From assembly GCF_021155765.1 (NCBI RefSeq), contig NC_060112.1:23214501-23278500 (forward strand): a stretch of 64,000 nt of DNA, written 5' to 3'. A program made the translations under genes and the position numbers. Source of the DNA: Diprion similis. Taxonomy: Eukaryota > Arthropoda > Insecta > Hymenoptera > Diprionidae. Below, in pieces: positions 13,010 through 24,479 of the stretch. Below the pieces are notes generated by a model, which searched no databases, was not told the origin of the DNA, and worked only from the letters and a program-made list of their open reading frames with translations. Each line of letters opens with the position of its first letter. The first letter of the stretch is position 1.

Positions 13010-16000
13010 CTAGTTGAATTTGTCGTTGGGAATGCTCTTCTTCGAGACGCCGTTTTGTTCCGGTTGTTTCTTAGCCACCGGCTTCTTTATATAAGTTTTG
13101 TAGTAAAAATCACCAAATAGCACGATCATGAATAGGTTTTGCGGTACGAAAATCAGCGCCGTCCACCTTGGGTATCCACAGTCCTGAACCCACAACAGCT
13201 GCATGAAGTGAAACAGTATAAGCACGAACTGTAATAGCTGCAGTTGCGTTATGTGCTTCTTCCACCATGGCTTGCTGGACCTTAGTGATGTTGCAAGGTA
13301 ATGCGAGTACATTATTACGTGCACGAAAGAATTTATCACTCCTGGAAGAATCGGCGGATGGAAGGAGGCGGTCAGTTTTATTAATGTAATATATAAGACC
13401 AAATATAAAGAAGAGAAGCAAAGCCCACCTAGGAAGGTCCCGTGTCCGCCTGCGAGGTACTTGACGCCACCCCATGTGCCTAACACCATTCCGGCGTGGT
13501 GGTAGACGTGGAGGAACGATATTTGGCTCTGCTTTTTCCGTAAGACGAAAAACACCGTGTCCAACAGGTCTATCAACTTCACTATGAAGTAGAGCCAGAC
13601 AGTCGCTGCGATCTGTTGAAAATTAGAGAAAAAAAAACGTTTGTTCTTTGGTGTGTAATTTATCCTTTATGATCGAGAATCACAATATAACAATATCAGA
13701 GGATTTTTTTATTATCAAAGTAGTAAAAAGTGTTGAATCAAAGATTTAGGACCCCCCCCCCCCCTCTAAAGTTTTAATACTTTACAGATTGTACACTGTT
13801 TCGACTTGGTTTCACTCGCAAACGAGCTCTGTGAAATTCATAGACTTTACGGATTTTCATAACTCTGTTTTTTTGACGTGGGAACAGTTCTGTTCTTTTT
13901 TATTTTCAAATCAAAAACGGTACCTCGATTGCTTTTGGAGTCTTCGAATAGTCGACGGGTTGACAGACGTAACTGTAATCCCAGAGCCAGGCTAAAACGA
14001 GTGCCTGAAAAAGAAAGAAGAATTTGAAAAAGCTGGATAAACCGATATAACCCTAATTATGTACTCGATTACTTCGAGGAAATGTCACATTGGCGATTTT
14101 ACGTAGAATGAAACCGCCTGCATTTATGCAATCCAGAATACGATTTACTGAAATTCGCCTGCGTGTATGCAATTCGAAATACATTTTGCCAACATTCGCC
14201 TGCATTTAGGCAATTCACGGTGAATATTACCAAAGTCCAGCTGCGTTTCATCAATCGACATTTGCCCCATGGCCAATCGTCAACGATAAGCCAGTTAATG
14301 TCAGTCAGTGAAATTTAAAACCAGTTGTCTGGATTTAGAAGGATTTAACCTTTGTTAAATCAGCCTTGAGATTTTTTTACGAATAACATGCTATCATATC
14401 GTGAAGTTTGCGAGTCTGATAAAACGCCTGATGCTTCTCCACCGAGCATACACGCACGCGTTCGGTGCTCGTTAACCTTAGGAGCGTGACTGGCAAACGT
14501 CGAGCTTACCAGCTTTCAATTTGCGCGAAAGAACAACGACAGGAAGTTCTTACGTACGAAGAAAGTAGAAAAGCTTTTTTCTGTCCTTTTTTAGGGTTCC
14601 GTACCTTAGAAGATAAAAATGGAACCCTCACAGGATCACTTCGTTGTCCGTCTGTCAAGGCTCTTTTTCTTAAGAACGGATCGAGGTATCAAGTTGAAAT
14701 TAATACCAAATACTGAGGTCTACGGTCACTTGGAGGTGTGAAAAATTCAAGTATCTAAGTCATCGCAATCAATAGATACCAGATCAATAGATAGATCCAT
14801 CTATGCCACATATTTTGATACTCGCAAACTCACTCAACAAAACATTAAGGGTATATATTTCCTGTTGACCTAGAGTTATGAAATTTTGAGAAAAACACGG
14901 TCTCACAGCACACGTAAAGGAAAAATTCCGGAAATAGTTAATTTGTCGTTATATTACATAAAAAAAAAACATAATCAAGTTTGTACGGAACCTTCAGGGT
15001 GCGAGTTCTGTATACTGTAATACCAGTAAAATTGATCTGATTTTTTTTTTGTTTCGTTCAGTTTTAGCATATTTACCTTGTAAAGCAGGTATGCTGACAC
15101 TATTATTTGTGCGACGTTGTATATTTGCATCACCCTGTCCAGGTTGAACGGTTTCCTGTCTTTCATCAATCTCGGCCCGAGGGACACCACGAAATGAATG
15201 TAGAAAATTATCAAGCCCAGGATAGGCCAAGGTGACCCAATGAGAAACCACGACTGCGTTCTTGGATCTTTGGAGAAAATTGATGGAAAATAAGAAAAAG
15301 AAGAAAAAACCTCAGTTTGGGTATAAGGTCGCACCTTCAACTTTTGTTGCATGGGAATTTAGCATTATATATGAATTGGTCGTGCGAATTCACACCCAAG
15401 TGAGGTTTTTTTTCGTGAGGGAAGAAGCAGAGATTCCAAAGTATCCTGATGAAAACTCCGCTGATAATTCCTGAATTTAACGTTATTATAATTGTTGTAA
15501 TTTTTCACCCGCCCCTCCGTGATCTTCGCTTCCGGTAATTAAACAAGAATTCATCGTCAAGATTTTTGATCCGAATTTTCATGCTTCCTGCAAGCAAGGC
15601 CGTGATACAAACCTTTGTTTTTGACTACGGCTTATCCCTCCCCCGGATGTCTGGAAATTAAAAACGAGATCTTCTGTCAATCACAAGAAGGTTGCCTCTA
15701 TCGACCTTGGAAATTCATAAAAATACAACACGAAGTTATTTTTTAAATGACGAACATAAGTGAACGAAAAATAATCAAAAATCAGAAGATTCAGTGCAAT
15801 TTATCCCTTGACAAAAATCAATTTCATTAGTCGATAGAGGCCGCATCTCTTCGTATGATCGAATAGAAAGTCTTGTTTTTATTTTTCCTGCATTGAAATG
15901 AAAAACGAAAATGCCGTCTCATTTTAATAAAATATGATACATTTATAATCGACAAACACGCCGACCGATTAGTTCGCGAAAATTATTCGCGAAGCAGGAT

Positions 16001-16167
16001 TGCTGTTTCTGTTTTCCATTTTTTTTTCTCTTCTATTTATAACTACCAGTCAAACGTCTCTATTGCTTTCGAACGAAAGCAACGAATAATGATGTATAAT
16101 AATTACCTGCCAGTTCAACATTGAACCAGTGATAGCCGTTCAACAAAGCCCTGATGATGGTTGCCAT
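13010..16167 (-). CDS. ELO-family very-long-chain fatty acid elongase (paralogue B), five coding exons
   Basis: Same predicted role as its neighbours: condensing enzyme of ER fatty-acyl elongation. Coding exons: 16167-16107, 15267-15077, 14004-13924, 13612-13429, 13341-13010, totalling 849 nt (282 aa). Marks: Asp-Pro at 21-22, YVCQPVDYS at about 97-105, LIDLLDTVFFVLRKKQ from 124, HVYHH at 146-150, MYSHY at 183-187. The 87-bp intron at 13342-13428 is open in frame, so a single continuous frame reads through it. Splicing it out restores the family's GTFLGVINSF run. The ATG context is AAAAATGG. The tail is Lys- and Gln-rich without a KKXX ending. A good acceptor (AG at 16203-16204) lies 35 nt before the ATG, implying at least one noncoding exon upstream whose donor I could not place. 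First and second coding exons (61 and 191 bp) match A in length. Confidence 0.95.
14116..14280. repeat. 41-bp minisatellite, about four degenerate copies
   Basis: Units start at 14116, 14157, 14198 and 14239, an exact 41-bp period, each opening with a GCCTGCRTTTATGCAAT-like block and then diverging. It lies in the elongase B intron between coding exons 2 and 3 (14005-15076). The last unit is partial and most diverged. Confidence 0.75.
14591..14720 (+). repeat. Dispersed repeat with GGGTTCCGTACC ... GGAACCCTC inverted ends
   Basis: The block opens with TAGGGTTCCGTACC, has the complementary GGAACCCT about 30 bp on, then continues with GGATCACTTCGTTGTCCGTCTGTCAAGG. I recognise this signature as a repeat seen in many insect genomes, though I cannot name its family with certainty. 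It sits in an elongase B intron; its right boundary is unclear. Confidence 0.55.
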
Positions 16168-16202
16168 TTTTCAATATCACACTCCCGGCTCCGAACATAC
16201 AC

Positions 16203-17190
16203 TGCAGAAATGAAGAAAAATCGAATTTTCGAATGACGAGAGTAATTTTTATGAAAAAACGTGAAAAAAAGACACTCACAGACACGCACATAAAGAAATA
16301 AAAAAAAAAAACAAGAACAAAGGAAATAATAGAAGAATAAATGTTTCAATTCTTTCTATTTTCTCAGTAATGTGATTTTCTAATTCTGTATCACTTTTTC
16401 AGATTTGGAAGTGACAGAGAGAGCGATAGAGAGAACCAGAGAGATAGAGAGAGGGAGTAAGAAATCATTGAAATCCAACGCGACGGGGGTGATTGACGTT
16501 TCCGTTTTTTTTAACAATCCCTCCAGACCCACCCAACTGCCACGAAGTGTTCGACAAGACTGAGGTGTCGTTTAGCCTGGACAAAATTAAGTGACCATTG
16601 TGTTTACAGCGATTGAAAATTATGCGCGTACTCGAATGTACGGATTAATGACCGTCCGGGATTTGCCGATCGCTTAGCTTGGGAGTAGAAGCGTCCCTTT
16701 AAAGCCTCCTGGGAGACGTAATCGGGACGTCAAGCTCAGATGATCCAACCCCTGCCGATCTACCCGCGATTCATCGTGATAAACGGAATCGATCGGAGAT
16801 GAGAATTCGGTTAAAAATCATGTACTTTTGCAACACGCATATTTTTTCCGACTTTCCAAAATATCAAGATGATCAAGTGTACACATTTATAGCTGCTTGT
16901 TCGGACGTTGTACTTGCAAGTCGATTGCATTTGATCTATTGATTACTGCCGGAGATCGCGACCCCTGCAGGTGAGTTTTTTCAACGTCGTATATTATTTA
17001 TTTCAGGTTTTCTCCTGATTATAATATTTTAATCGGGACGGTATAAGCAATGAATTTACAAGACCTCAAGGAAAAAACGATTCCTGGTGCAACGCAATAT
17101 GCGCAACTCATCGTACACAAGCATCATCCATTGACGTTAAGGAACCTCGCGCGTCATTTATTTTTTTCAATTTAAAGAAGGAACGCCAAT
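16203..17190. other. Upstream of elongase B, no coding feature
   Basis: AT-rich DNA with a GA-rich stretch near 16418-16460. It probably includes 5' noncoding intron of elongase B, because a 3' splice acceptor lies at its left edge. No promoter could be placed. Confidence 0.4.
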
Positions 17191-17205
17191 TTTATTCAAA
17201 TTAAT

Positions 17206-17415
17206 TTATGTGCCGTTTTTTCCTTGCCTATTGGTCGATTCCTGGTCGGCTACTGCCTCCTCGTCGTTAACAATGAGTCGACGGTCTTCACTCAGGGTGA
17301 AAAGCAATAATTCGTGCAATTCGGCCTTCGCGCTTTTGCAAATCGCTCGGACGGCAAGTGACAGTTCGTATGAGTATAACTCACAACCGATTAATGACTG
17401 TTGCAAACTTGACAT
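17206..17415 (-). CDS. Candidate intronless small ORF (69 aa), unknown function
   Basis: An ATG-started frame lies in an island of clearly higher GC than its surroundings. The product begins MSSLQQSLIGCELYSYELSL and looks largely alpha-helical, with mixed charge, a Leu-rich centre (HELLLFTLSEDRR) and an acidic then polar tail. An AATAAA hexamer (17191-17196, minus strand) lies only about 10 nt past the stop. I recognise no family. It could instead be noncoding 5' sequence of elongase B, whose promoter side this is. The opposite strand is also open here, which weakens the case. Confidence 0.25.
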   Translation of the reverse strand: MSSLQQSLIGCELYSYELSLAVRAICKSAKAELHELLLFTLSEDRRLIVNDEEAVADQESTNRQGKNGT

Positions 17416-17469
17416 TTACACACGTCGGCGACGCGGTCGCTGAACGGTTTCCCCTGCAAGCCCTTCCGG

Positions 17470-19286
17470 CCACATCCGTGTGACAATCGAAACGGAATTA
17501 ATTAAAATGTACGCTGTGTAAGTGCAAAATGTCTTCAATGTTCGATATTTTTCTCAGAACAAGACGTTTTAGAGTCAAAGTATTCCCTTAATTATTTTCT
17601 TACTTATTTATTTATTTTTTTATACTCATATATCGGTAGAGTATACTCGAAGCTGTGTTACTCGTTCCAGTTTCCGGTGAATCAATACGAAATTTCTTTT
17701 TTGAACAATCTTAGTCCTCTACTTTTTCTTTTCTTAATCTCATAGAAATTGTATCGTTCTTCGGAACAAATCTTACAGTGAATTGTTGTGGTTGAAGATT
17801 TTTGAAGATCAATAGATTCGCCGAATTAAGCTTGGCAATAATAGTTTTCGAATGAAATTTTTTGCACATCTACCAATGAATAGATCACCAATAAAAGGCG
17901 ACCGAATCGCGATGTGACATTGTGCGACTTGTTTTCCTTCTACGATTATTGCATTGCAATTACAGTGTTTGTTAGACGCTTTTTTAGAACCTTGAAACTC
18001 GGCTGTGGAAAAATACAGTAACGCCGTCCATTTTTAGCTTTTTAAACTGAAGTGCGAGGATTTTACAGAGCGATGCAAATTGCCAAGTTTTAAATTCAAC
18101 GTACCGACGTGTGCCTATTTATAAATGTCGCAATAAATGATCGACGCGTTTAGTGAATTAACGAATATCGATTACGGAACAAAATCCGATAGATTTTCGA
18201 TTTTCGCGACAATTCATTTGGTGATTATATCGGTAATAAATTACAATAACTAGTTGCTGTAATTTATCAAGAATAATTAAACGATAAATTTCGATCGTTT
18301 CACGTTTATTTCCTTTTTGCATTTTTTTACAACCACGATTTCACGTAAGGAACTTGGAAATCGTACCAACTGTCATTTCTTCTTCAATTTTCACGAAGCA
18401 GTTATGTTTTTCGGAACGATTGAAAATCCTCGAGATCATGTTTTCTTTCTTTTTTTTTTCCTTCTACCACACACAGCGTCATTCGTTGTAAAACGTTCTG
18501 TAGAAATTCGATCGATGCGAGATTATGCATTCAGTATTCACCGTTGAAAGGTCAAGAGACCTACGAACTTCAACTTCCGGTATTAAAAAAAGCAAATCGT
18601 CATTTTCCCCCTCTCACTCCTATCGTATAGAATTTCTTCTTTGACATATTACGTATACGTACGTGTTCCACAGTTTGTTTAAATAATAATTAATAATCGT
18701 TCGAGTTGTGCTGTATACAACAAAGATATATCGTGCACCGTTAATAGTTTTGTCCCTAATTTTCTCGGCTCGTCTATTCAAACGTTAAAACGTTGTTAAA
18801 ATTAATTGAAGAATGAAAACGACGATAAATTTTTTGGTCTTTTATTAAAAAATACTCTTATCTCAAGTATGTATAACACATCGTAAAGTGCACAAACAGC
18901 ACATTGTTAGCTTTTATATATATGTACAAAATTTTAAATAAATATATTGATTGGCAAAAATATTACACAATGTTTTTGTATAATATAGGTATATTTATCG
19001 GTATAATAAAAACTATAAACTTGATCGTTTCCTTTTCCATTGCTCTAAAACCTAAACTTTCAATGGGGTTGAAAGAAAACGGTTCGTCAGCCTGACACAC
19101 CTCGCATTGCAAGTCAATTTTCTTGTCATTATTATTAATATTATAAATACATCGAACACTGCCAGACAGTACCTGTTACACAATTTAAAACTACGATATT
19201 ATTATTATCACCATCACGATCATCGTTACTTCGAGTCCTAGTTTTACATTTAAATTATTTACTTTTGAAACGGGAATTTCTTTATC
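17470..19286. other. Intergenic DNA between elongases B and C
   Basis: AT-rich sequence with homopolymer runs and no exon-like frame. The right part is likely 3' UTR of elongase C. Confidence 0.45.
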
Positions 19287-19292
19287 TTTATT
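19287..19292 (-). terminator. Possible poly(A) signal of elongase C
   Basis: AATAAA on the minus strand about 550 nt beyond the elongase C stop; another occurs at 18841-18846. A candidate only. Confidence 0.25.
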
Positions 19293-19838
19293 GATCCTCT
19301 ATTCCTATTATTATGTAGAAATTATAAACCGCGGTGAGAGATAGAAACACTTTTTAATTTGAATAAAAAAAAACAAGAAAACCTTCATTTTACTATCACT
19401 CGAGGTCATCATATACTTACAAGGTACTGTTATCAGTGTTGAATGTACAATGTAAATTAAGTCAATCATAAAATTAATATTATAAAACTAAATGAATTCC
19501 ACGAGCCTAATTCGCCTACAATAATTTTCGAATAAATTATCAGGCTCTATAATTTAACTACCGATCGATCGTTCGTCGATAATGTGTATTAGATTACATA
19601 TATTTCTATGCTTTTTTCTATCAATTACACTTTACCTAACCTTATCTAATCTTAACAATTATTTAGTCCAAGGCTGAATTGTAACGAAACGAATCCGTTA
19701 CTGGCAACGATTATTAATTTCCATTATTCTTAACGAGCCGAACTCAGAAGTTAAATTCCTAGTGAAACTGGCACGTAAAAAAAAAAAAAAAACGCTCGAT
19801 ACAAAAGATGGATGAAAAAAAGAAGTTCGTTGATGCAT

Positions 19839-22821
19839 TTACTCGGCTTTTAAAGCTTGCGCCGAGCCGTTGGTAACGACGTTGCCATTTTGGACGACCT
19901 TCTGAGACTTTACCGAGGCCTTCTTCATGTAGTTCTTAACGTAAAACGATCCGAACATGTAGAGGAAGGCGGTGGCGTTGGCGAGAAGAAGGAAGGTGAG
20001 CTGTTTGGGAAATTTACAATCGTTGAACAACATCTGGGCGTTGTGCACGAATATTATGCAGAACTGTATGATCTGCATCGAGGTGAGATGCTTCTTCCAC
20101 CAGAGGTACTTCTGCACTTCCGGTCCCATCGCCGAGAGCATGTAGTACGAGTACATGATTATGTGGATGAACGAGTTTATCACGCCGAGCAGCGTTGGGT
20201 GACCACCGGCTACGAACCGGACGCCGATCCATCCGCACATCGGCATCATGGCGTGGTGATAGACGTGGAGGAACGATATTTGGCGTTGCTTCTTTCGCAG
20301 GACGAAGAAGACGGTGTCCAGGAGCTCGACTAGCTTGCAGATGAAGTAGAAGTACACCGCTCTCGCCATCTGCAAGTCGATAGAACGATTTGTAAAGTTA
20401 CAAGTCACTTACAGGTGTTTTCAAAATCATACTATCATTTATAGAATTCTTATGAAAAATTTCTGCTGGGATAATAAGTTACTTGATAGATTTGATCCTC
20501 GTTAAGTTTCGTTCCCGAGGACTTTGGTATTGACGAAAAAGGAAGATATTTCAGAATTTATGTTGTTTACATCATCTCATTAAAGTAAAAGGTGGAAAAT
20601 GCTGGAATAGCTTTCATTCTCAGACGATGATGAACACGTCAAAGATGATACGAATCATTAAAGATAATCCATCGTTGGTACGGATGCCATGTACTATAGA
20701 AAATTCTCCCGAAGTGAGAAGTGAAAGGGAAACTGAAGCGTGTAAAGATCGGATCCCCGTTTCATATTGCAGCCTGAATTGAGAACAATGCCAGGATGAA
20801 GCGTGTTTGCTGATTGATTAAGGCGTGTTATTTATTCGCGATAAAATTTCAATCGTGACTATAACGCTATCGGAAATCTGTTTACGTCAATAATTATTAT
20901 TTCGACCTTGTCTCTGATTCATAAATTTATCGAACCTAAATCAGTTGGCCGATCTTTGAGTAATACTTCGAGTTTGCACGACATTGAAAAGTATGTGTGT
21001 TTAGATTGCGTGGATCAGAGTTTCGTTTACTCGAAGAATGGTGAAATTTATCCACAGGCATCAATATTTTTCGAGACAAAATCCATTGCCACGTCCTTCG
21101 CATATAGTTTGGTCAACATTGATGCAACTGCAGTCTCCGAGTCGCAAAGGCTTCACTAAAATTTCTTATACTTCAAGAATATCTACATAAATGTATAAAT
21201 TTTACCCAAGATTGTTGATAAAAGATAAAAAATATAATTAATATCAATAAAAAATATGTAATGTTTAAACAAACGATTTAAAATTAAAGAGCCGCGATAA
21301 ACGCTATTTTTTTATCGTCATAGTTATTTTGTAACTGCAAAAAACTTTCCACTGAGTGGAAAATTGGCTAAAAAAAAAAAAAAAAAAAAATCAATACATA
21401 ACGATCATCAATTTTTGTAGGCGACTAGCTGTGGTCGACAACCTTAAAAAGGAATTTCGCAACGCGATTGGCTCTGAGTGTTGCGTGTATATAATTTGGC
21501 CAGTCGCAAGCTCGTGAGGTTCGGAGGTTGATTTGCTTCGATCGTTATTGTGTGCTAATCGACCTCCATCGATCTAGGACAAAGGGCCGTTGGACTTGGC
21601 CCTTCCTTACCGATCGAAACTGCAGGGTAGGGTGGTCAAATATTGACTCTTTTTTTTTTTTTAAGGTACCACTCGAAAAATTGGCGACAAATACTGGAAT
21701 TCCCAAATTTTTTTAGCGGTTCCTTAAAAATAAAAAAAATTAAAAAATGGACTCCCCACGTGTATGGGACGAGTGATAATAAGAAAATCGGAGTCATCGA
21801 CCGGCTTTCGGATCGTTAAACTCACCCGCATAGCTTCTGGGCTTTCTGAATAATCAACAGGCTGACACGTGTAGCTGTAGCTGTAGAGCCATCCGGACAT
21901 CAGGCCTTCGTAAACCAAATAGATGCTCGCTAGTACTTGGGTGAAGTTGTAGACGAGAAGCAGCGTCTTCAACGAGTATGGCTTCTTGTCTCTCATGTAA
22001 TTAGGACCAGCCCAGACGCTGAAGTAGATGTACGTCACCACTATCGTCACTATCGGACCTGGACCAGAGATCAGGAACCATTCGCTGGTCCTTGGGTCTG
22101 AGGAAATAAGAGGAAATTTCCGGATGTAAGAAATGATCGTGAATTTGAACGAGATGAGATTGAGACGCTTAATTGGAAGTCGGATTCAGTCATTCCAGCT
22201 CGAGGTCTACCTTGTCACGTGACTTCCGGTGTTGGTACCAAGTGAAGTAAAACGATGGAAATCGCAAAGATCGCTGGAAAGTCATTGGAAATCAATGGAA
22301 GGTCATCGACTTGAAACAATTTCAAAGGACTTCAAGCGATTGGTAATAAATGTTCCTAATGATTTCACTTATTTTCCAACTCATTTCTCATTATTCCAAC
22401 GAACGTTTCAGTCACTTAAGTACCTTTGATTGAGCAAATTAATTTCGGATGGTTAAATTCCTCGTGAAAAACCAATCAACAATCCCTCAAATCCAAATCC
22501 TATTTTTGACTATGGAATTGAGCTTGCGCGTGAGGGGCAAAGTTTTAACGAAAATATACACCGAAATTACCTCGCTTGATTCTTTTCCGTTCCGATTCAT
22601 TATTTTTCTAGCACGTCTAGGTCGAGTTCAACGATCGGTCAAGCTCTGGTTTCATTTTCTATTGGCATTAATTATCATTTAAATATGGTCGTAAAATTAT
22701 GCGCGGACGTTCAACTCGGACTCGGAATATTTCGGGGCAATAGACGGATAATGCAGGCGATTAAATGCTTACCATTCTTGTTGTACATCACGTCCCGATA
22801 CCATTCCAATATTCCGGACAT
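19839..22821 (-). CDS. ELO-family very-long-chain fatty acid elongase (paralogue C), three coding exons
   Basis: Predicted ER condensing enzyme of very-long-chain fatty acid synthesis. Coding exons: 22821-22773 (49 nt), 22097-21826 (272 nt), 20369-19839 (531 nt), totalling 852 nt (283 aa). Marks: DPRTSEWFLISGPGP from residue 17, YTCQPVDYSESPEAMR ending at 107, LVELLDTVFFVLRKKQ from 120, HVYHH at 142-146, MYSYYM at 179-184, and the KYLWWKKHLT segment that follows. Exon 2 equals the 191 and 81 nt exons of B joined, and the last exon has none of the introns of A or B, so C has the simplest gene structure. The tail (KNYMKKASVKSQ onward) is basic and then polar. An acceptor at about 22863 lies 41 nt before the ATG, showing that a noncoding exon exists further right. 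It is the most canonical of the three. Confidence 0.95.
20856..21426 (+). repeat. Duplicated segment, copy 1 (intron 2 of elongase C)
   Basis: About 570 bp, nearly identical to 23910-24477 in the same orientation, from TGACTATAACGC to TGTAGGCGACT, with unrelated flanks on both sides. It contains a frame open to 21159 whose protein matches copy 2, but no ATG precedes the shared part (TAA at 20842-20844), so this copy looks 5'-truncated. An A-rich tract of 21 bases (21371-21391) is internal, not terminal. No terminal inverted repeats were seen. Confidence 0.9.
21488..21495 (+). promoter_or_regulatory. Isolated TATATAAT box
   Basis: A TATA-like octamer in a locally GC-richer stretch, just right of duplication copy 1 and inside elongase C intron 2. 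No clear initiator or downstream gene was found. Confidence 0.12.
22214..22223. promoter_or_regulatory. GTCACGTGAC palindromic E-box (Mitf/TFEB/USF type)
   Basis: An exact 10-bp palindrome of the extended E-box class, followed by ACTTCCGG (ETS-like), in elongase C intron 1. Binding by bHLH-zip factors is an inference from the motif alone. Confidence 0.3.
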
Positions 22822-23898
22822 CGTGTCGTTCTCGTTTAGATCGGCGGATCTGGATCAACTGAAAATCGGTAAAAATCGATTAAACGCACGATAATAATGC
22901 AGGCGAAATTATAATTAATAAAACCATGTCTTTGAATTATTGGTGATACTTTTTCCTTTTTTTCGAATTCGAATTAGGAAGAGCAGGTGAAAAAATCTAT
23001 TCAAATCGTTTAATATATTACAGAGTATTGTTCGAGAATAGAGGAATTTGATAAATTCAATTCATGCAAACACACGATGCGAATAAAAATCTTTCTTTTT
23101 GCGGGATTCGTATGAAATTTATGATTGTCGACACGCAAGGTATTGTTGTTTCAATTCGTATGACGCAGTTTTCAAAAACAATACGATGTTTGCAATAAAG
23201 TACGTAACTTGTTTTTTAACCGCAGATACAGAAAGCCTTTCTGTGATATTTTTATTTACTTATTAAATTCCAAATACTTGTTATACCGCATATTACATTC
23301 ATTCATCCGCATGATAATATAAATAATGTAACTCGACTCGGAGTTTTTCGGTTATTTTATGAAAGTACGCTCACCTTCGTTCCGCACACTAAAATCTACT
23401 CGTTTACTTTGCCTCTCCTTAATCCGCCAGTTTATGGAAATGATATTTATTCTTGTGTGCAACTACGTTGGAGCTATATATATATATATATACCGGACTC
23501 TGAAGATGGAACAACTTGTACAATATGTGCACCTTTGCGTTTGCTAAGACCATTCAGTGATATTGTAAAGAATAAAAAAAAAAAAATTAAAAAATTTAAA
23601 AAAACCAAATGCGCGGAAAATATTGCAAAAAAGTAAACAAATTAGACGTCGGATATGTAGATTGATATTTTTCAAATTCGAAAATTTTACTTCTGCACGC
23701 AGAATAAGATCCGGCTTTATTTTCACGTCGTTACTTATTCATAGTTCTTTTCAGACTAGAAAAGCAAGCTTGTCAATTTTCATGCGGTAGCGTCGTCGTG
23801 TCGATAAGCCTTCGAGGAGTGCAATCATTGATATGAAAAGCGTAATTTTTTGTTTAACGATACCGAGAAATTTCCACATTATTAATAGAATAACTGAA

Positions 23899-24213
23899 AT
23901 GCCGATCTATGACTATAACGCTATCGGAAATCTGCTTACGTCAATAATTATTATTTCGACCTTGTCTCTGATTCATAAATTCATCGAACCTAAATCAGTT
24001 GGCCGATCTTTGAGTAATACTTCGAGTTTGCACGACATTGAAAAGTATGTGTGTTTAGATTGCGTGGATCAGAGTTTCGTTTACTCGAAGAATGGTGAAA
24101 TTTATCCACAGGCATCAATATTTTTCGAGACAAAATCCATTGCCACGTCCTTCGCATATAGTTTAGTCAACATTGATGCAACTGCAGTCTCCGAGTCGCA
24201 AAGGCTTCACTAA
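23899..24213 (+). CDS. Candidate small membrane or secreted protein (104 aa) in duplication copy 2
   Basis: The frame opens with an ATG (an earlier in-frame ATG at 23833 would give 126 aa), starting MPIYDYNAIGNLLTSIIIIS. A hydrophobic stretch at about residues 9-25 could be a signal peptide or anchor. A hydrophilic part with a VCLDC motif follows, and the end reads SESQRLH. I recognise no family. The support is evolutionary: against copy 1, the frame differs at 3 of about 300 bases, two of them synonymous and one Phe/Leu. The 250 bases after the stop differ at roughly 11 or more. No splice sites or promoter could be assigned. Confidence 0.35.
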   Translation: MPIYDYNAIGNLLTSIIIISTLSLIHKFIEPKSVGRSLSNTSSLHDIEKYVCLDCVDQSFVYSKNGEIYPQASIFFETKSIATSFAYSLVNIDATAVSESQRLH

Positions 24214-24477
24214 AATTTCTTATACTTCAAGAACATCCACATAAATGTATAAATTTTACCCAAGATTGTTGATAAAAGATAAAAAATACAATTAAAATTA
24301 ATAAAAAATATGTAATGCTTAAACAAACGATTTAAAATTAAAGAGCCGCGATAAACGCTATTTTTTGATCGTCATAGTTATTTTGTAACTGCAAAAAACT
24401 TACCACTGAGTGGGTAATTGGCTATAAAAAAAAATAAAAAATCATTACATAACGATCATCAATTTTTGTAGGCGACT
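23910..24477 (+). repeat. Duplicated segment, copy 2 (upstream of elongase C exon 1)
   Basis: The direct-repeat partner of 20856-21426. The two copies bracket the first coding exon of elongase C, about 3 kb apart. The A-rich tract here is shorter and interrupted. Confidence 0.9.
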
Positions 24478-24479
24478 TT

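Noticed and set aside
13342-13428. Continuous reading through elongase B as one exon
   Set aside because: The extra residues break the conserved GTFLGVINSF run, and clean GT/AG borders with matching phase show an intron.
13110-13475. 121-aa minus-strand frame overlapping elongase B
   Set aside because: A different frame that runs across the 87-bp intron of elongase B; it contains no elongase motif.
19857-20333. 158-aa plus-strand open frame
   Set aside because: It lies antisense to the last exon of elongase C; the open frame is a by-product of that exon's codon use.
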